Assembly: GCA_019135895.1 (NCBI GenBank)
Contig: JAGVVH010000180.1
Coordinates: 1-41,966, forward strand
DNA from: Bacteroidota bacterium
Lineage (GTDB): Bacteria > Bacteroidota > Bacteroidia > Bacteroidales > WCHB1-69
Reading direction: 5' to 3'
Length of the DNA: 41,966 bases
The position numbers and the translations under genes were made by a program. This document shows positions 1 to 8,543 of the stretch, piece by piece. Numbering within the stretch: the stretch's first letter is position 1; each line of letters opens with the position of its first letter. A model generated the notes under the pieces. It worked only from the letters and a program-made list of their open reading frames with translations. It did not search any database and was not told the origin of the DNA.

Positions 1-17
1 TTATAAACATATAAATA

Positions 18-95
18 TTTTTGCAACACCCAAAAATACAAAATTATTTTTATAATAAATTGTATTTCAGATATTTAATTTGGGTGTTGCAAAAA
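18..95. repeat. Long stem-loop (17-bp perfect inverted repeat)
   Basis: The arm at 18-34 (TTTTTGCAACACCCAAA) is perfectly complementary to 79-95. The 44-nt spacer contains a second pairing, AATACAA at 35-41 with TTGTATT at 60-66, so the whole segment can fold as one long hairpin. A run of A follows on the + strand, which reads as T on the other strand. It could be a terminator of a gene left of the window or the remains of a small inverted-repeat element; the sequence alone does not decide. Confidence 0.6.
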
Positions 96-690
96 AGTGC
101 GGAAAACAGGAAAAGAAAGTCACTTGGTGATTCAAAATCAACAAATAGGGGTTGAAGACCCTAATGCGAAGCAATTCCGATTATTTTTTATTAAGCGGGG
201 TATTATTCAAATCAACACACATCATCGTCCAATCGCTGAAGCAATATAAATATCCCGTATTTTGGTCGATAATAACCCCACTTATTACTGTGGCTTTATA
301 CTTGGTACATAACGCTTAGCCACAGGGAATTCTAAGACATTTACAATTGTTTTTTTTTTCTTGCCGGAATTGAAATATATTAATCGAACTTAGTTTATAA
401 GGGAATACCAATCTGCGAAAATTTGTATAATCCGTGTAATCAGGATTCCATGAATAATCAACAGTTTTAGCTTGGAAAAGAACGGCTTCCCAAAATATCC
501 CAAATACCCATATCTTTTAAACCCAATTACCAATGAAAAATTTCTCAAAAAAGAGAAAATAAATTTGCGATAGGTAGCGGCAAAATTTTCTCACAGTAAT
601 AAATTTTCTTCCACATGTGCGCAATATAAAAATAGCAATAAAAAATAACAGTTGTTTTTTGTCATATAATTACATTATTGCCTAATAATA
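96..690. other. Gene-free stretch at the left edge
   Basis: No intact coding region is seen on either strand. A 44-codon open stretch on the minus strand (184-315, ending in a TAA at 181-183) is bounded upstream by an in-frame stop and has no start codon. Its translation looks protein-like but I do not recognise it, so it may be a decayed gene end. The rest is low-complexity AT-rich sequence leading to the tatD promoter. Confidence 0.5.
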
Positions 691-718
691 TTTGGTGTTT
701 CGGTTAAGTAAAAATCAT

Positions 719-726
719 TACCTTTG
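719..726 (+). promoter_or_regulatory. Bacteroidota -7 promoter element upstream of tatD
   Basis: TACCTTTG matches the TAnnTTTG -7 consensus and lies 17 nt before the tatD ATG. A TTTG at 691-694 could serve as the -33 element, although the 24-nt spacing is a little long. Confidence 0.6.
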
Positions 727-743
727 CAATCAAATACTAAATA

Positions 744-1526
744 ATGAATTATATAGATACTCATGCTCATTTATACCGGGAATACTATCCTGAAGGATTT
801 GAAGAAACAGTTCAGCGAGCGATAGAAGCAAATGTTAAGCAAGTAATATTACCTTGTGTGAGTGCTGCAAATGTTGCAGAAATTTTTGCTGCATGCAATA
901 TCTTTCCGGACAATCTTTTTCCACTTATCGGACTTCATCCTACGGAAGTAAAAAAAGAGACTTATAAGCATGAGTTAACAGAACTTAAATACCATATTGA
1001 TGATGAAGGAGTTGTGGGAATTGGCGAAATTGGAATGGATTTATACTGGGACAAAAAATCCATTGATATCCAGCGTGAAGCTTTTGAGACACAACTGAAT
1101 TGGGCATTAGAATATAATTTGCCAATATCATTGCATGTCAGAGATGCGTATTCCGAGTCTTATGAAATTTTGAGTAAATACAGAAACAAAGGGTTAAAAG
1201 GGGTAATGCATTGCTTTTCGGGAGGTATTCAAGAGGCTTTATGGGCAATCAAATTCGGCTTCTGCCTTGGCATTGGTGGGGTTATTACTTTCAGAAATAA
1301 TAAACTGCAAGATATTGTGAAAGAGGTGGGACTGCATAACATTGTGCTGGAGACTGATGCTCCTTTTTTGGCTCCGACTCCTTTCAGGGGAAAAACCAAC
1401 GAGAGTGCTTATATTCCCTATATTGCAGAAAAAACTGCCGAAATATTCAACACCACCATGGATGAAGTGATGTCTGTTACTACTGAAAATGCCATTGCTA
1501 TTTTTAATAAAATCAGGGTCACTTAA
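744..1526 (+). CDS. tatD: TatD family metal-dependent hydrolase (DNase)
   Basis: Cytoplasmic metal-dependent hydrolase of the TatD family, amidohydrolase-type TIM barrel; family members are 3'-5' DNases involved in DNA repair or turnover. The 260-aa product has the usual family length. Metal-site motifs are visible in order: DTHAHL at the N terminus (HxH), GEIGMD (Glu ligand), LHVRDA, MHCFSGG, and LETDAPFLAP near the C terminus (Asp ligand). The ATG at 744 lies just downstream of a good -7 element, which fixes the start. The gene stands alone; the downstream citrate lyase genes have their own promoter. Family assignment is firm; the physiological substrate is not shown by the sequence. Confidence 0.95.
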   Translation: MNYIDTHAHLYREYYPEGFEETVQRAIEANVKQVILPCVSAANVAEIFAACNIFPDNLFPLIGLHPTEVKKETYKHELTELKYHIDDEGVVGIGEIGMDLYWDKKSIDIQREAFETQLNWALEYNLPISLHVRDAYSESYEILSKYRNKGLKGVMHCFSGGIQEALWAIKFGFCLGIGGVITFRNNKLQDIVKEVGLHNIVLETDAPFLAPTPFRGKTNESAYIPYIAEKTAEIFNTTMDEVMSVTTENAIAIFNKIRVT

Positions 1527-1551
1527 ATTTTTGTTCTACTATTTTAATTTG

Positions 1552-1559
1552 TAATTTTG
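1552..1559 (+). promoter_or_regulatory. Promoter of the citrate lyase genes
   Basis: TAATTTTG at 1552-1559 matches the -7 consensus, with a TTG at 1531-1533 as -33, 18 nt apart. It lies 48 nt before the citDE start and is the only clear promoter for citDE and citF. Confidence 0.6.
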
Positions 1560-1607
1560 CTGCTCATTATTTTGCATTGTAATCACTATCATAAAAACAT
1601 CTGAAAT

Positions 1608-2840
1608 ATGAATACAGCCACAGCCGGAAACAAAGGAAAAAGTGTTCGTTCCGATTGCTTCATTGAGTTGGAAATCACCACTCAAAACGGGATTGAAATC
1701 AACCTGACAAGTAAAGTAAAAGCGCTATTCGGTAATCAAATAAGAAAAGAAATCAAGGATATTTTGTCATTTTACGACATTAAAAATGCCAAAGTAACCA
1801 TTGAGGACAGTGGTGCAATCCCGCTTGTTATTGCCGCCCGTATGGAAGCCTGTATTAAAAAATTGATTGATGCCGATAAAGAGTATCTTCTGCCATTTCT
1901 TCCGGAAAATAACTACTCAACAATAAGGGAGATGAATAGATTTTCAAGACTTTATCTTCCGGGCAATACACCGAGTTTGATGATTAATGCCGGTATACAT
2001 CATCCGGAAGGGATTATTTTGGATTTAGAAGATGCTGTTGCATTTGACAAAAAATTTGAAGCCCGTTTTTTGGTAAGAAACGCCCTTCGCGGGATCAATT
2101 TCTACGGTGCCGAAAGAATGGTCCGTATTAATCAAATACCAAAAGGAATAGATGATTTATCCTATATCATTCCTCATAATGTTAATCTGATATTGATTCC
2201 TAAGTGTGAAAGTGCCGAACAGATACATCTGTTGAATGAAAAAATTGACCAACTTAAAAAGCAACATAATATTTCAAACGATATCTGGCTGATGCCCATC
2301 ATTGAAAGTACTATGGGAGTCTTAAAATCATTAGAAATTGCCACTTCGGCACCTAATATTGTAGCCATGGCCATAGGGTTAGAGGATTACACTGCCGACT
2401 TAGGCACAAAAAGGACCAACGAAGCCAGTGAATCTTTTTTTGCCAGGAGTATGATGGTTAATGCGTGTCGTGCCGCCGGAATTCAGCCTATTGATTCTGT
2501 TTTTTCAGATGTGGCGGATATGGAGGCCTTAAAACAGAATGTTTTGAAATCCAAAGCTTTGGGTTTTGATGGAATGGGATGCATTCATCCTCGTCAGATA
2601 AAAGTTATTCAGGAATATTTCGGTCCTGATGAAGCGGAAATTGAAAAAGCAAAGAAAATTGTCAATGCATTTATTCTTGCTACGGAGCAGGGTTTGGGAG
2701 TTGTTTCTCTCGGTTCAAAAATGATTGACCCTCCTGTGGTAAAACGCGCAGAAAGGACAATTAAACTTGCTCTGTCAATGAATAAATTAGCAGAAAACTG
2801 GCGGGATGAATTTTTAAACAATGAAGTTGTCAAGAAATAA
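1608..2840 (+). CDS. Citrate lyase acyl-carrier (CitD) / beta subunit (CitE) fusion
   Basis: Residues 1-95 resemble the citrate lyase gamma subunit (CitD), the acyl carrier protein bearing the phosphoribosyl-dephospho-CoA group; Ser15 in the RSD context aligns with the attachment serine. Residues about 105-400 are a CitE/HpcH-type aldolase domain: LYLPGNTPSLM, ILDLEDAVAFDKK, LVRNAL, IPKCESAEQI, MAIGLEDYTADLG and GCIHPRQI. CitE cleaves citryl-ACP to acetyl-ACP plus oxaloacetate. In classical operons citD and citE are separate genes, so the 410-aa fusion is notable. The citF gene follows 70 nt downstream. No citC ligase, citX or citG is in the window, so activation and prosthetic-group transfer must be encoded elsewhere or be replaced. 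The domain calls are strong; citrate as substrate is inferred from the pairing with citF. Confidence 0.87.
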   Translation: MNTATAGNKGKSVRSDCFIELEITTQNGIEINLTSKVKALFGNQIRKEIKDILSFYDIKNAKVTIEDSGAIPLVIAARMEACIKKLIDADKEYLLPFLPENNYSTIREMNRFSRLYLPGNTPSLMINAGIHHPEGIILDLEDAVAFDKKFEARFLVRNALRGINFYGAERMVRINQIPKGIDDLSYIIPHNVNLILIPKCESAEQIHLLNEKIDQLKKQHNISNDIWLMPIIESTMGVLKSLEIATSAPNIVAMAIGLEDYTADLGTKRTNEASESFFARSMMVNACRAAGIQPIDSVFSDVADMEALKQNVLKSKALGFDGMGCIHPRQIKVIQEYFGPDEAEIEKAKKIVNAFILATEQGLGVVSLGSKMIDPPVVKRAERTIKLALSMNKLAENWRDEFLNNEVVKK

Positions 2841-2910
2841 AAGCTTCTTGTAAATCCATTTTCATCACCATCATGATCATTAATTATTAAAATAAATAAC
2901 TCCAATCAAT

Positions 2911-4479
2911 ATGAAATGTGAAAAGTTTGTTGTAAACGCAGTCGGCAGAAGAGTTCCTACCATTGTGAACGGGGAATCTGTTGTTCCTTTTATGGGTCTT
3001 CGCAAATACAGACCTATCGGAAGAAAATATGCGCCGATGATTCCTACTTGCATTGATTATCCCGACGATGGCAACAAGGTGGTTTCTTCTCTCTCAGAGG
3101 CGTTAAGTCGCTGTGGTTTGAAAGACGGAATGACAATCTCTACTCATCATCATCTCAGGGATGGAGATTTGGTCAGTAACACCATTTTTGATATTGCCCA
3201 CGACAAAGGAGTGAAGGATCTTGTTTGGTTTCCTTCTGCATCTTTTCCCTGCAACGACCCCCTAATTAAATATCTGGAAGACGGCACCATAAACCGTATT
3301 GAAGGTTCTATGAACGGGCCGTTAGGAAAATTCACTTCCTACGGAGGAATGAAAGGCTGTGCCGTATTGCGTTCGCATGGCGGACGGGTTCAGGCCATTC
3401 AGGATGGGGAAGTTAAAATTGACATTGCCGTAATTGCGGCTCCCAGTGCCGATGCTTTTGGTAATTCCACAGGAGTGGAAGGGCCATCTGCCTGCGGTAT
3501 TTTGGGATATTCTCTTGCCGATATGCTCTATGCGGACAAAGTAATTGTGGTGACAGACAATTTGGTGCCATTTCCATGTATGCCTTTTCAGATTCAGGGA
3601 AATTATGTTGACTATGTCGTTGTGGTTGATAAAATTGGAATTCCGGAAAAGATCGTTTCCGGCACAACACAGGTAACAAAGTCGCCCGACAGACTTCTTT
3701 TGGCTGAATGGACTGCGCAATTTTGTTCTGAAGCAGGGCTCTTAAAAGATGGAGTCGGCATTCAAACCGGTGCCGGAGGCACCTCGCTGTCAGTAGGACT
3801 CCATTTTCATGAACAACTTAAAGCAAATAATTGGAAAGCCCGTTTCGGGTTTGGTGGAAGTACCCAATATATGGTAAAAATGCTCGAAGATGGCGTTCTC
3901 GATTACTTGTTGGATGCTCAGGCATTTGACCTTGAAGCCGTTCGCTCAGTCAAAGATAATATAAATCATATTGACCTTTCTGTTTTTCAGGCTTATAATT
4001 ACCACAGTAAAGGAAATTATACCTCAATGACCGATATTGTAATTCTGGGAGCAACTGAAATAGATCTGAATTTTAACGGAAATGTTGTAACTCATTCAGA
4101 TGGATTGTTGTTACACGGAATCGGCGGATGGCAAAACTGCATTCACTCAAAATGTACTATTTTGCCTGTTCCTCTTTTCAGAGACCGTATTCCGGTTATT
4201 GTCGATCAGGTAACAACACTATGTGGCCCGGGAGAATTAATCGATGTTATTGTTACGGAACGCGGTATTGCCATCAATCCTAAGCGGACAGACCTGATAG
4301 ACAAAATGAAGCACAGTTCTCTGCCTATTGTTAGCATTGAAGATTTAAAAGCAGAAGCTGATGCCATTTGTGGAGTGCCCGAAAAAGCACCTGTCAGTGA
4401 CAAAGATGAAGATACTGTTGCCATTATTAAATGGGTGGACGGAACCGTTATTGACTCTGTGAGAAAAGTACTGGAATAA
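2911..4479 (+). CDS. citF: Citrate lyase alpha subunit (citrate:acetyl-ACP transferase)
   Basis: CitF exchanges the acetyl group on the acyl carrier for citrate, forming citryl-ACP for the CitE domain of the upstream protein. The 522-aa product has family length and long recognisable blocks: STHHHLRDGD near residue 75, IEGSMNGPLG, LRSHGGR, PSADAFGN, GVGIQTGAGGTSLSV, GFGGSTQYMV and SDGLLLHGIGGWQNC, typical of the class I CoA-transferase-like CitF fold. It is cytoplasmic. It follows citDE by 70 nt with no obvious promoter between, so the two are probably co-transcribed. Together they cleave citrate to oxaloacetate and acetate during fermentation. The CitF family identity is very likely. Confidence 0.93.
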   Translation: MKCEKFVVNAVGRRVPTIVNGESVVPFMGLRKYRPIGRKYAPMIPTCIDYPDDGNKVVSSLSEALSRCGLKDGMTISTHHHLRDGDLVSNTIFDIAHDKGVKDLVWFPSASFPCNDPLIKYLEDGTINRIEGSMNGPLGKFTSYGGMKGCAVLRSHGGRVQAIQDGEVKIDIAVIAAPSADAFGNSTGVEGPSACGILGYSLADMLYADKVIVVTDNLVPFPCMPFQIQGNYVDYVVVVDKIGIPEKIVSGTTQVTKSPDRLLLAEWTAQFCSEAGLLKDGVGIQTGAGGTSLSVGLHFHEQLKANNWKARFGFGGSTQYMVKMLEDGVLDYLLDAQAFDLEAVRSVKDNINHIDLSVFQAYNYHSKGNYTSMTDIVILGATEIDLNFNGNVVTHSDGLLLHGIGGWQNCIHSKCTILPVPLFRDRIPVIVDQVTTLCGPGELIDVIVTERGIAINPKRTDLIDKMKHSSLPIVSIEDLKAEADAICGVPEKAPVSDKDEDTVAIIKWVDGTVIDSVRKVLE

Positions 4480-4530
4480 AATATTATTGATTTTTTCTTT
4501 AAACGGTCATTGTTTTTATTTTTTTGATAG

Positions 4531-4538
4531 TATATTTG
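4531..4538 (+). promoter_or_regulatory. Promoter of the outer-membrane barrel gene
   Basis: TATATTTG (-7) with TTG at 4510-4512 (-33), 18-nt spacing. The predicted transcription start is close to 4545, so an in-frame ATG at 4543 is too near the 5' end and translation from 4582 is preferred. Confidence 0.6.
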
Positions 4539-4581
4539 TGCATTGTTTTTTGGTCACAAAGTATTAATTAAATTATTTTTT

Positions 4582-5391
4582 ATGAAAAAAATTATCATGC
4601 TTCTTAGTATTGTTGCTTTGTTCTCTTTTGTAGCAAAAGCACAAGAGAGTAATACCTTTAAAGCAGCAAAAGGAAATTTCAGTCTCGAAGTTGGGTTTAA
4701 CCCGGTTGGCTTTGTTGATAACACTTACTATCCATACAATTCTTACATTTCATTCTATCAGGATAACAGCCCGATTGCCAGTTTAGGATTAAAATGCCGC
4801 TATTTTGTTACTGATCGTTGGGCAATACGGCTCAATATCCCTTTATCCGGAGATGTAAACAATACCATTACTTACGGGGGACTCAATGAAAGCATAAAAC
4901 AGTCTGCCAGAACGACCAACATCTCTTATCAGATACTTCCCGGTTTTGAATATCATATCGGAAATTTGAAAAAACTTTCTCCTTACTTTGGTTTTGAAAT
5001 TGGTTTTGTTCATACTTTATACTCTTCAAAATTTAAAAATGTGGGATTTATTGAAGGCAATACAATCGAATCAAACAATGCTTATGTTCACTATTATGGC
5101 TATGATCCGGCAAATCCTGTAAACGAAGATTTTTATTGCTACTCCAGTGGCAGCAGTAGCCTTGGTTTCACTACCACTATTCTTGCAGGTGTAGACTGGT
5201 ATATAACTCAGCATCTATATCTTGGAGTGGAATTCGGTTTCGGACATACTACCTCTATTTCCGGACCATACGAAATTGACATAGATTTACAAGGTATCGA
5301 TCTTGATGAAATTGAGTCAAAAGATAAAACTATCGAACATACTTTCGGATTCAAGACATTGTCTTTAATTCGCCTTGGATGGCTTTTTTAA
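4582..5391 (+). CDS. Outer-membrane beta-barrel protein (porin-like)
   Basis: This 269-aa exported protein starts MKKIIMLLSIVALFSFVAKA, a standard signal peptide with cleavage near AKA|QE. The mature part alternates aromatic and polar residues in short strands (FSLEVGFNPVGF, LGLKCRYFVTDRWAIRLNIP, LSPYFGFEIGF) and ends in an aromatic residue (RLGWLF), as small Bacteroidota outer-membrane barrels do. I chose the ATG at 4582 over the one at 4543 because the earlier start would put 13 charged or hydrophobic residues before the signal peptide and lies at the predicted transcription start. It is monocistronic between citF and typA. Function unknown; a structural barrel or small porin is the best description. 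Confidence 0.8.
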   Translation: MKKIIMLLSIVALFSFVAKAQESNTFKAAKGNFSLEVGFNPVGFVDNTYYPYNSYISFYQDNSPIASLGLKCRYFVTDRWAIRLNIPLSGDVNNTITYGGLNESIKQSARTTNISYQILPGFEYHIGNLKKLSPYFGFEIGFVHTLYSSKFKNVGFIEGNTIESNNAYVHYYGYDPANPVNEDFYCYSSGSSSLGFTTTILAGVDWYITQHLYLGVEFGFGHTTSISGPYEIDIDLQGIDLDEIESKDKTIEHTFGFKTLSLIRLGWLF

Positions 5392-5454
5392 ATAAACTGT
5401 CTTAAAATATAAACTTTTATTGTAAAAAACCTCTTAAAATCCAACTAAAATTCA

Positions 5455-5462
5455 TACCTTTG
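5455..5462 (+). promoter_or_regulatory. -7 element of the typA operon
   Basis: TACCTTTG 35 nt before the typA ATG matches TAnnTTTG. No convincing -33 element is seen at the usual distance. Confidence 0.5.
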
Positions 5463-5497
5463 CCGCCTCAAAAAAAGAAGGGAGTATTATTTAAAAG

Positions 5498-7306
5498 ATG
5501 CAAGAAATCAGGAATATAGCTATTATAGCACACGTTGACCACGGCAAAACGACTTTAGTTGACAGGATGCTTTATCAAACTCACATTTTTCGCGTAAATC
5601 AAGAGGTTCAAAATTTAATTTTAGATAGCAACGATCTGGAAAAAGAAAGAGGTATTACCATTCTTTCCAAGAATGTTTCGGTTCGTTATAAAAATTTCAA
5701 AATTAATGTAATTGACACTCCGGGACACAGTGATTTCGGCGGAGAAGTGGAGCGGGTACTTAATATGGCAGATGGCGTTCTGCTGGTAGTTGACGCATTG
5801 GAAGGTCCTATGCCACAGACTCGTTTTGTTACTCAAAAAGCCGTAGAACTTGGCTTAAAACCAATTGTTGTAATTAATAAGGTGGATAAGCTTAACTGCA
5901 CTCCTGATTTGGCACAAGAAGCGGTTTTTGATTTGATGTTTAACCTCGGTGCTTCGGACGATCAATTGAATTTTCCGACCGTCTTCGGTTCTGCAAAAGA
6001 AGGTTGGATGGGCCCTGACTGGAAAAACCCAACTCAGGATATAAGTTATCTGTTAGATCAGATTATTGAATATATTCCTCCCAAAAAAGCCGAAGAAGGA
6101 AATCTGCAAATGATGATTTCATCATTAGATTACTCTTCTTATGTGGGCAGGATTGCTGTTGGGAGATTAAATCGCGGTACTTTGGAATGGGGACAAAATG
6201 TTAATCTCATTAAACGCGACGGAACCATCATTCCTTCAAAAGTCAAAGAATTGTATGTTTTTGAAGGTCTCGGCAAAGAAAAAATGAAAAAGACCATCTA
6301 TCCCGGAGAAATTTGTGCCATTTTGGGACTCGAGGATTTTGAAATCGGAGATACAGTAGCAGATGTTGACAATCCGGAACAACTGATTCCTATCAAAATT
6401 GATGAACCGACAATGAGTATGTTGTTCACTATTAATAATTCTCCTTTTTATGGGCAAGAAGGAAAATATGTTACCTCCCGTCATATTCGCGATAGGTTGT
6501 TTTTGGAATTGGAGAAAAATCTGGCTCTGCGCATTAAGGAAACAGCTTCTCCTGATATGTTGACCGTCTATGGAAGGGGTATTTTACATCTTTCTATTTT
6601 GATTGAAACAATGAGACGTGAGGGATACGAATTACAAGTGGGTCAACCTCAGGTTATTCTCAAGGAAATTGACGGGAAAACCTGTGAGCCGATAGAACAA
6701 CTTACCGTTATTGTTCCTGAAATTTTCCAAAGTCGTATCATTGATTATGTTTCTCGCAGGAAAGGAGACCTGGTTTCCATAGAAACTTCCGGGGATAGAA
6801 TATATCTTGATTTTCAAATTCCGTCCCGTGGCACCATTGGGTTGCGTAATCAATTGCTTACAGCCACTGAAGGAGAAGCCATAATGTCGCATCGTTTTCT
6901 TGAATATCAACCCTGGAAAGGAGATATTCCGGGACGTCATAATGGAGCTTTGATTTCAATGGAAACAGGGCAGGCTTATGCTTATGCAATCGACAAACTG
7001 CAGGATAGAGGAAGCTTTTTTGTGGAACCCGGTGAGAATGTGTATGCAGGGCAAGTAATTGGCGAGCATATCAGACAAGACGATTTAGTAATTAATGTTT
7101 GCAAAGCCAAGAAATTGTCGAATATGAGAGCTTCCGGCTCAGATGAAAAGTTGAGAATTGCCCCGGCTATTAAGATGTCCCTCGAAGAATATATGGAATT
7201 TACTGCCAAAGATGAATATTTGGAAATCACTCCTAAATCACTCAGATTACGCAAAATTATTCTGGATGAGATTGAAAGAAAAAGATCGGGAAGGAAAAAC
7301 GAGTAA
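5498..7306 (+). CDS. typA: Ribosome-associated translational GTPase TypA/BipA
   Basis: TypA/BipA is an EF-G-like GTPase acting in 50S ribosome assembly and stress or low-temperature growth. The 602-aa product has full family length. G motifs are clear: [10 protein letters not shown] (G1), RGITI (G2), [10 protein letters not shown] (G3), NKVDK (G4) and GSAKEGW (G5 region). Domain II, the EF-G-like III and V domains and the TypA-specific C-terminal domain follow; [18 protein letters not shown] and [15 protein letters not shown] are hallmark segments. The gene leads a probable three-gene unit with the methyltransferase 25 nt downstream and folB. Identity is certain from motif order and length. 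Confidence 0.97.
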   Translation: MQEIRNIAIIAHVDHGKTTLVDRMLYQTHIFRVNQEVQNLILDSNDLEKERGITILSKNVSVRYKNFKINVIDTPGHSDFGGEVERVLNMADGVLLVVDALEGPMPQTRFVTQKAVELGLKPIVVINKVDKLNCTPDLAQEAVFDLMFNLGASDDQLNFPTVFGSAKEGWMGPDWKNPTQDISYLLDQIIEYIPPKKAEEGNLQMMISSLDYSSYVGRIAVGRLNRGTLEWGQNVNLIKRDGTIIPSKVKELYVFEGLGKEKMKKTIYPGEICAILGLEDFEIGDTVADVDNPEQLIPIKIDEPTMSMLFTINNSPFYGQEGKYVTSRHIRDRLFLELEKNLALRIKETASPDMLTVYGRGILHLSILIETMRREGYELQVGQPQVILKEIDGKTCEPIEQLTVIVPEIFQSRIIDYVSRRKGDLVSIETSGDRIYLDFQIPSRGTIGLRNQLLTATEGEAIMSHRFLEYQPWKGDIPGRHNGALISMETGQAYAYAIDKLQDRGSFFVEPGENVYAGQVIGEHIRQDDLVINVCKAKKLSNMRASGSDEKLRIAPAIKMSLEEYMEFTAKDEYLEITPKSLRLRKIILDEIERKRSGRKNE

Positions 7307-7331
7307 GCATCCAAACTAAATTTTATTGATA

Positions 7332-8147
7332 ATGAAGATAGATCAATTTTTTCATCATTTTCACAATGAATTAGAATTAAATCCTGCACTCTATCCTTAT
7401 TATAAATTAAACCGTGGTTCAGACTCAGTAAGAGAATTCCGCAAAAATTATTTTATTCAAAGATTGTCCTATATTGATAATCAAATTGATAAGAGTAATC
7501 ATCCTGTTGTTATGGATTGCGGATGCGGCTATGGCACAACATGCCTCTATTTGGCAATGAATGGCATTGCAACTAAAGGGACTACACTTGAATATTATTT
7601 TCAAGAGATTGAAAATAGAAAAAAATATTGGAGTCAATATGGGGATTCGGAACTTTTTTCATGGAATTATGAAAATATTTTTGACAACCCTCCGGCACCG
7701 GAAAGTTTTGATTATATCATTCTTCAAGATACATTGCATCACATTGAACCTGTTGATAAGGCTTTGACAATATTATACAATGCTCTGAAAAAAGGGGGCA
7801 AACTGATATTGATTGAAATTAATGGCTCATGTCTTTTGGAATCCTTGATTTATTTTATGAAACGCGGAAATAAAAGAATTATCAACTTTTATGATGATAA
7901 ACTGAAGAAAACGATTTCTATGGGGAACGAGAATTTTCGCTCAGAAAAAAAATGGCGCAACCTTTTTAAAGAAGCAGGATTTGATATTGACAATAATGCT
8001 GTTCAATACATACGTTTTTTACTTCCTTTGTTCTTCAAAAAAAATAACGGTTCTAAAATTATTGAGGTTGAACAAAAAATTGCCTCCCGCTGCTCATTGC
8101 TGAAAAAATACGGCTTTTTTGGACTTAATATGGTTTTTACTAAATAA
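7332..8147 (+). CDS. Class I SAM-dependent methyltransferase, substrate unknown
   Basis: A 271-aa cytoplasmic protein with a Rossmann methyltransferase core. Motif I is VMDCGCGYGTTCLYLA (about residues 60-75), the acidic end of strand 2 is in GTTLEYY, and a motif II/III-like stretch reads DYIILQDTLHHIEP followed by LKKGGKLILIEING. The last 90 residues are basic and aromatic and give no clue to substrate. An in-frame TTG lies at 7326, but the ATG at 7332 is the natural start. It sits 25 nt after typA and 12 nt before folB, suggesting co-transcription with them. It could act on a small molecule, lipid or protein; I see no basis for choosing. Confidence 0.75.
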   Translation: MKIDQFFHHFHNELELNPALYPYYKLNRGSDSVREFRKNYFIQRLSYIDNQIDKSNHPVVMDCGCGYGTTCLYLAMNGIATKGTTLEYYFQEIENRKKYWSQYGDSELFSWNYENIFDNPPAPESFDYIILQDTLHHIEPVDKALTILYNALKKGGKLILIEINGSCLLESLIYFMKRGNKRIINFYDDKLKKTISMGNENFRSEKKWRNLFKEAGFDIDNNAVQYIRFLLPLFFKKNNGSKIIEVEQKIASRCSLLKKYGFFGLNMVFTK

Positions 8148-8159
8148 AAAACGGTACTT

Positions 8160-8513
8160 ATGAAAAGTAAGATTATCCTTTCCGGTATGGAATTTTATGC
8201 TTACCATGGTTGTTTTGCGGAAGAGAAAATTATCGGTACTCGTTTTAAAGTTGACATTGTTCTTCATTGCAATATTTTGGAAGCTGCCAAAAATGATGAT
8301 TTGAGCAAAACTATCAATTATCAATCGGTCTATGCAGATGTGAAGAAAATATTTAAAACTCCTGCCAATATATTGGAAAAGATTTGTTATCAAATTCTTC
8401 TGGAATTGAAAGATAAATATCCTGTCATTGACAAAGCTGAAGTGACGGTTTATAAACTCAATCCTTCTATTGGAGGAAAAACAGATTGGGTTGCAGTTAG
8501 TATGGAAGCCTAA
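8160..8513 (+). CDS. folB: Dihydroneopterin aldolase
   Basis: FolB cleaves 7,8-dihydroneopterin to 6-hydroxymethyl-dihydropterin and glycolaldehyde in folate synthesis. The 117-aa product has family length and motifs: GMEFYAYHGCFAEEK near the N terminus (YHG plus the catalytic-region Glu), LSKTINYQSVY, and the C-terminal GGKTDWVAV with the conserved lysine. It acts in the cytoplasm as an oligomer. It is the last gene of the typA-methyltransferase-folB run and is followed tail-to-tail by the minus-strand glycosyltransferase. Assignment is confident. Confidence 0.93.
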   Translation: MKSKIILSGMEFYAYHGCFAEEKIIGTRFKVDIVLHCNILEAAKNDDLSKTINYQSVYADVKKIFKTPANILEKICYQILLELKDKYPVIDKAEVTVYKLNPSIGGKTDWVAVSMEA

Positions 8514-8543
8514 ATTGACTTCCGGTTAAATAAAACAGTTGAG

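Noticed and set aside
129..141. GATTCAAAATCAA shared by 129-141 and 41303-41315
   Set aside because: A short AT-rich inverted motif that can occur twice in 42 kb by chance; no further shared flank, so not called as an attachment site.
181..315. Minus-strand 44-codon open stretch in the left intergenic region
   Set aside because: No start codon, bounded by stops and without a recognisable family; kept only as a possible remnant.
5621..5836. Open frame on the opposite strand inside typA, and many like it inside citF, serS, cinA and others
   Set aside because: They lie wholly within strongly supported genes, have no family motifs or promoter, and reflect codon bias of the real gene.
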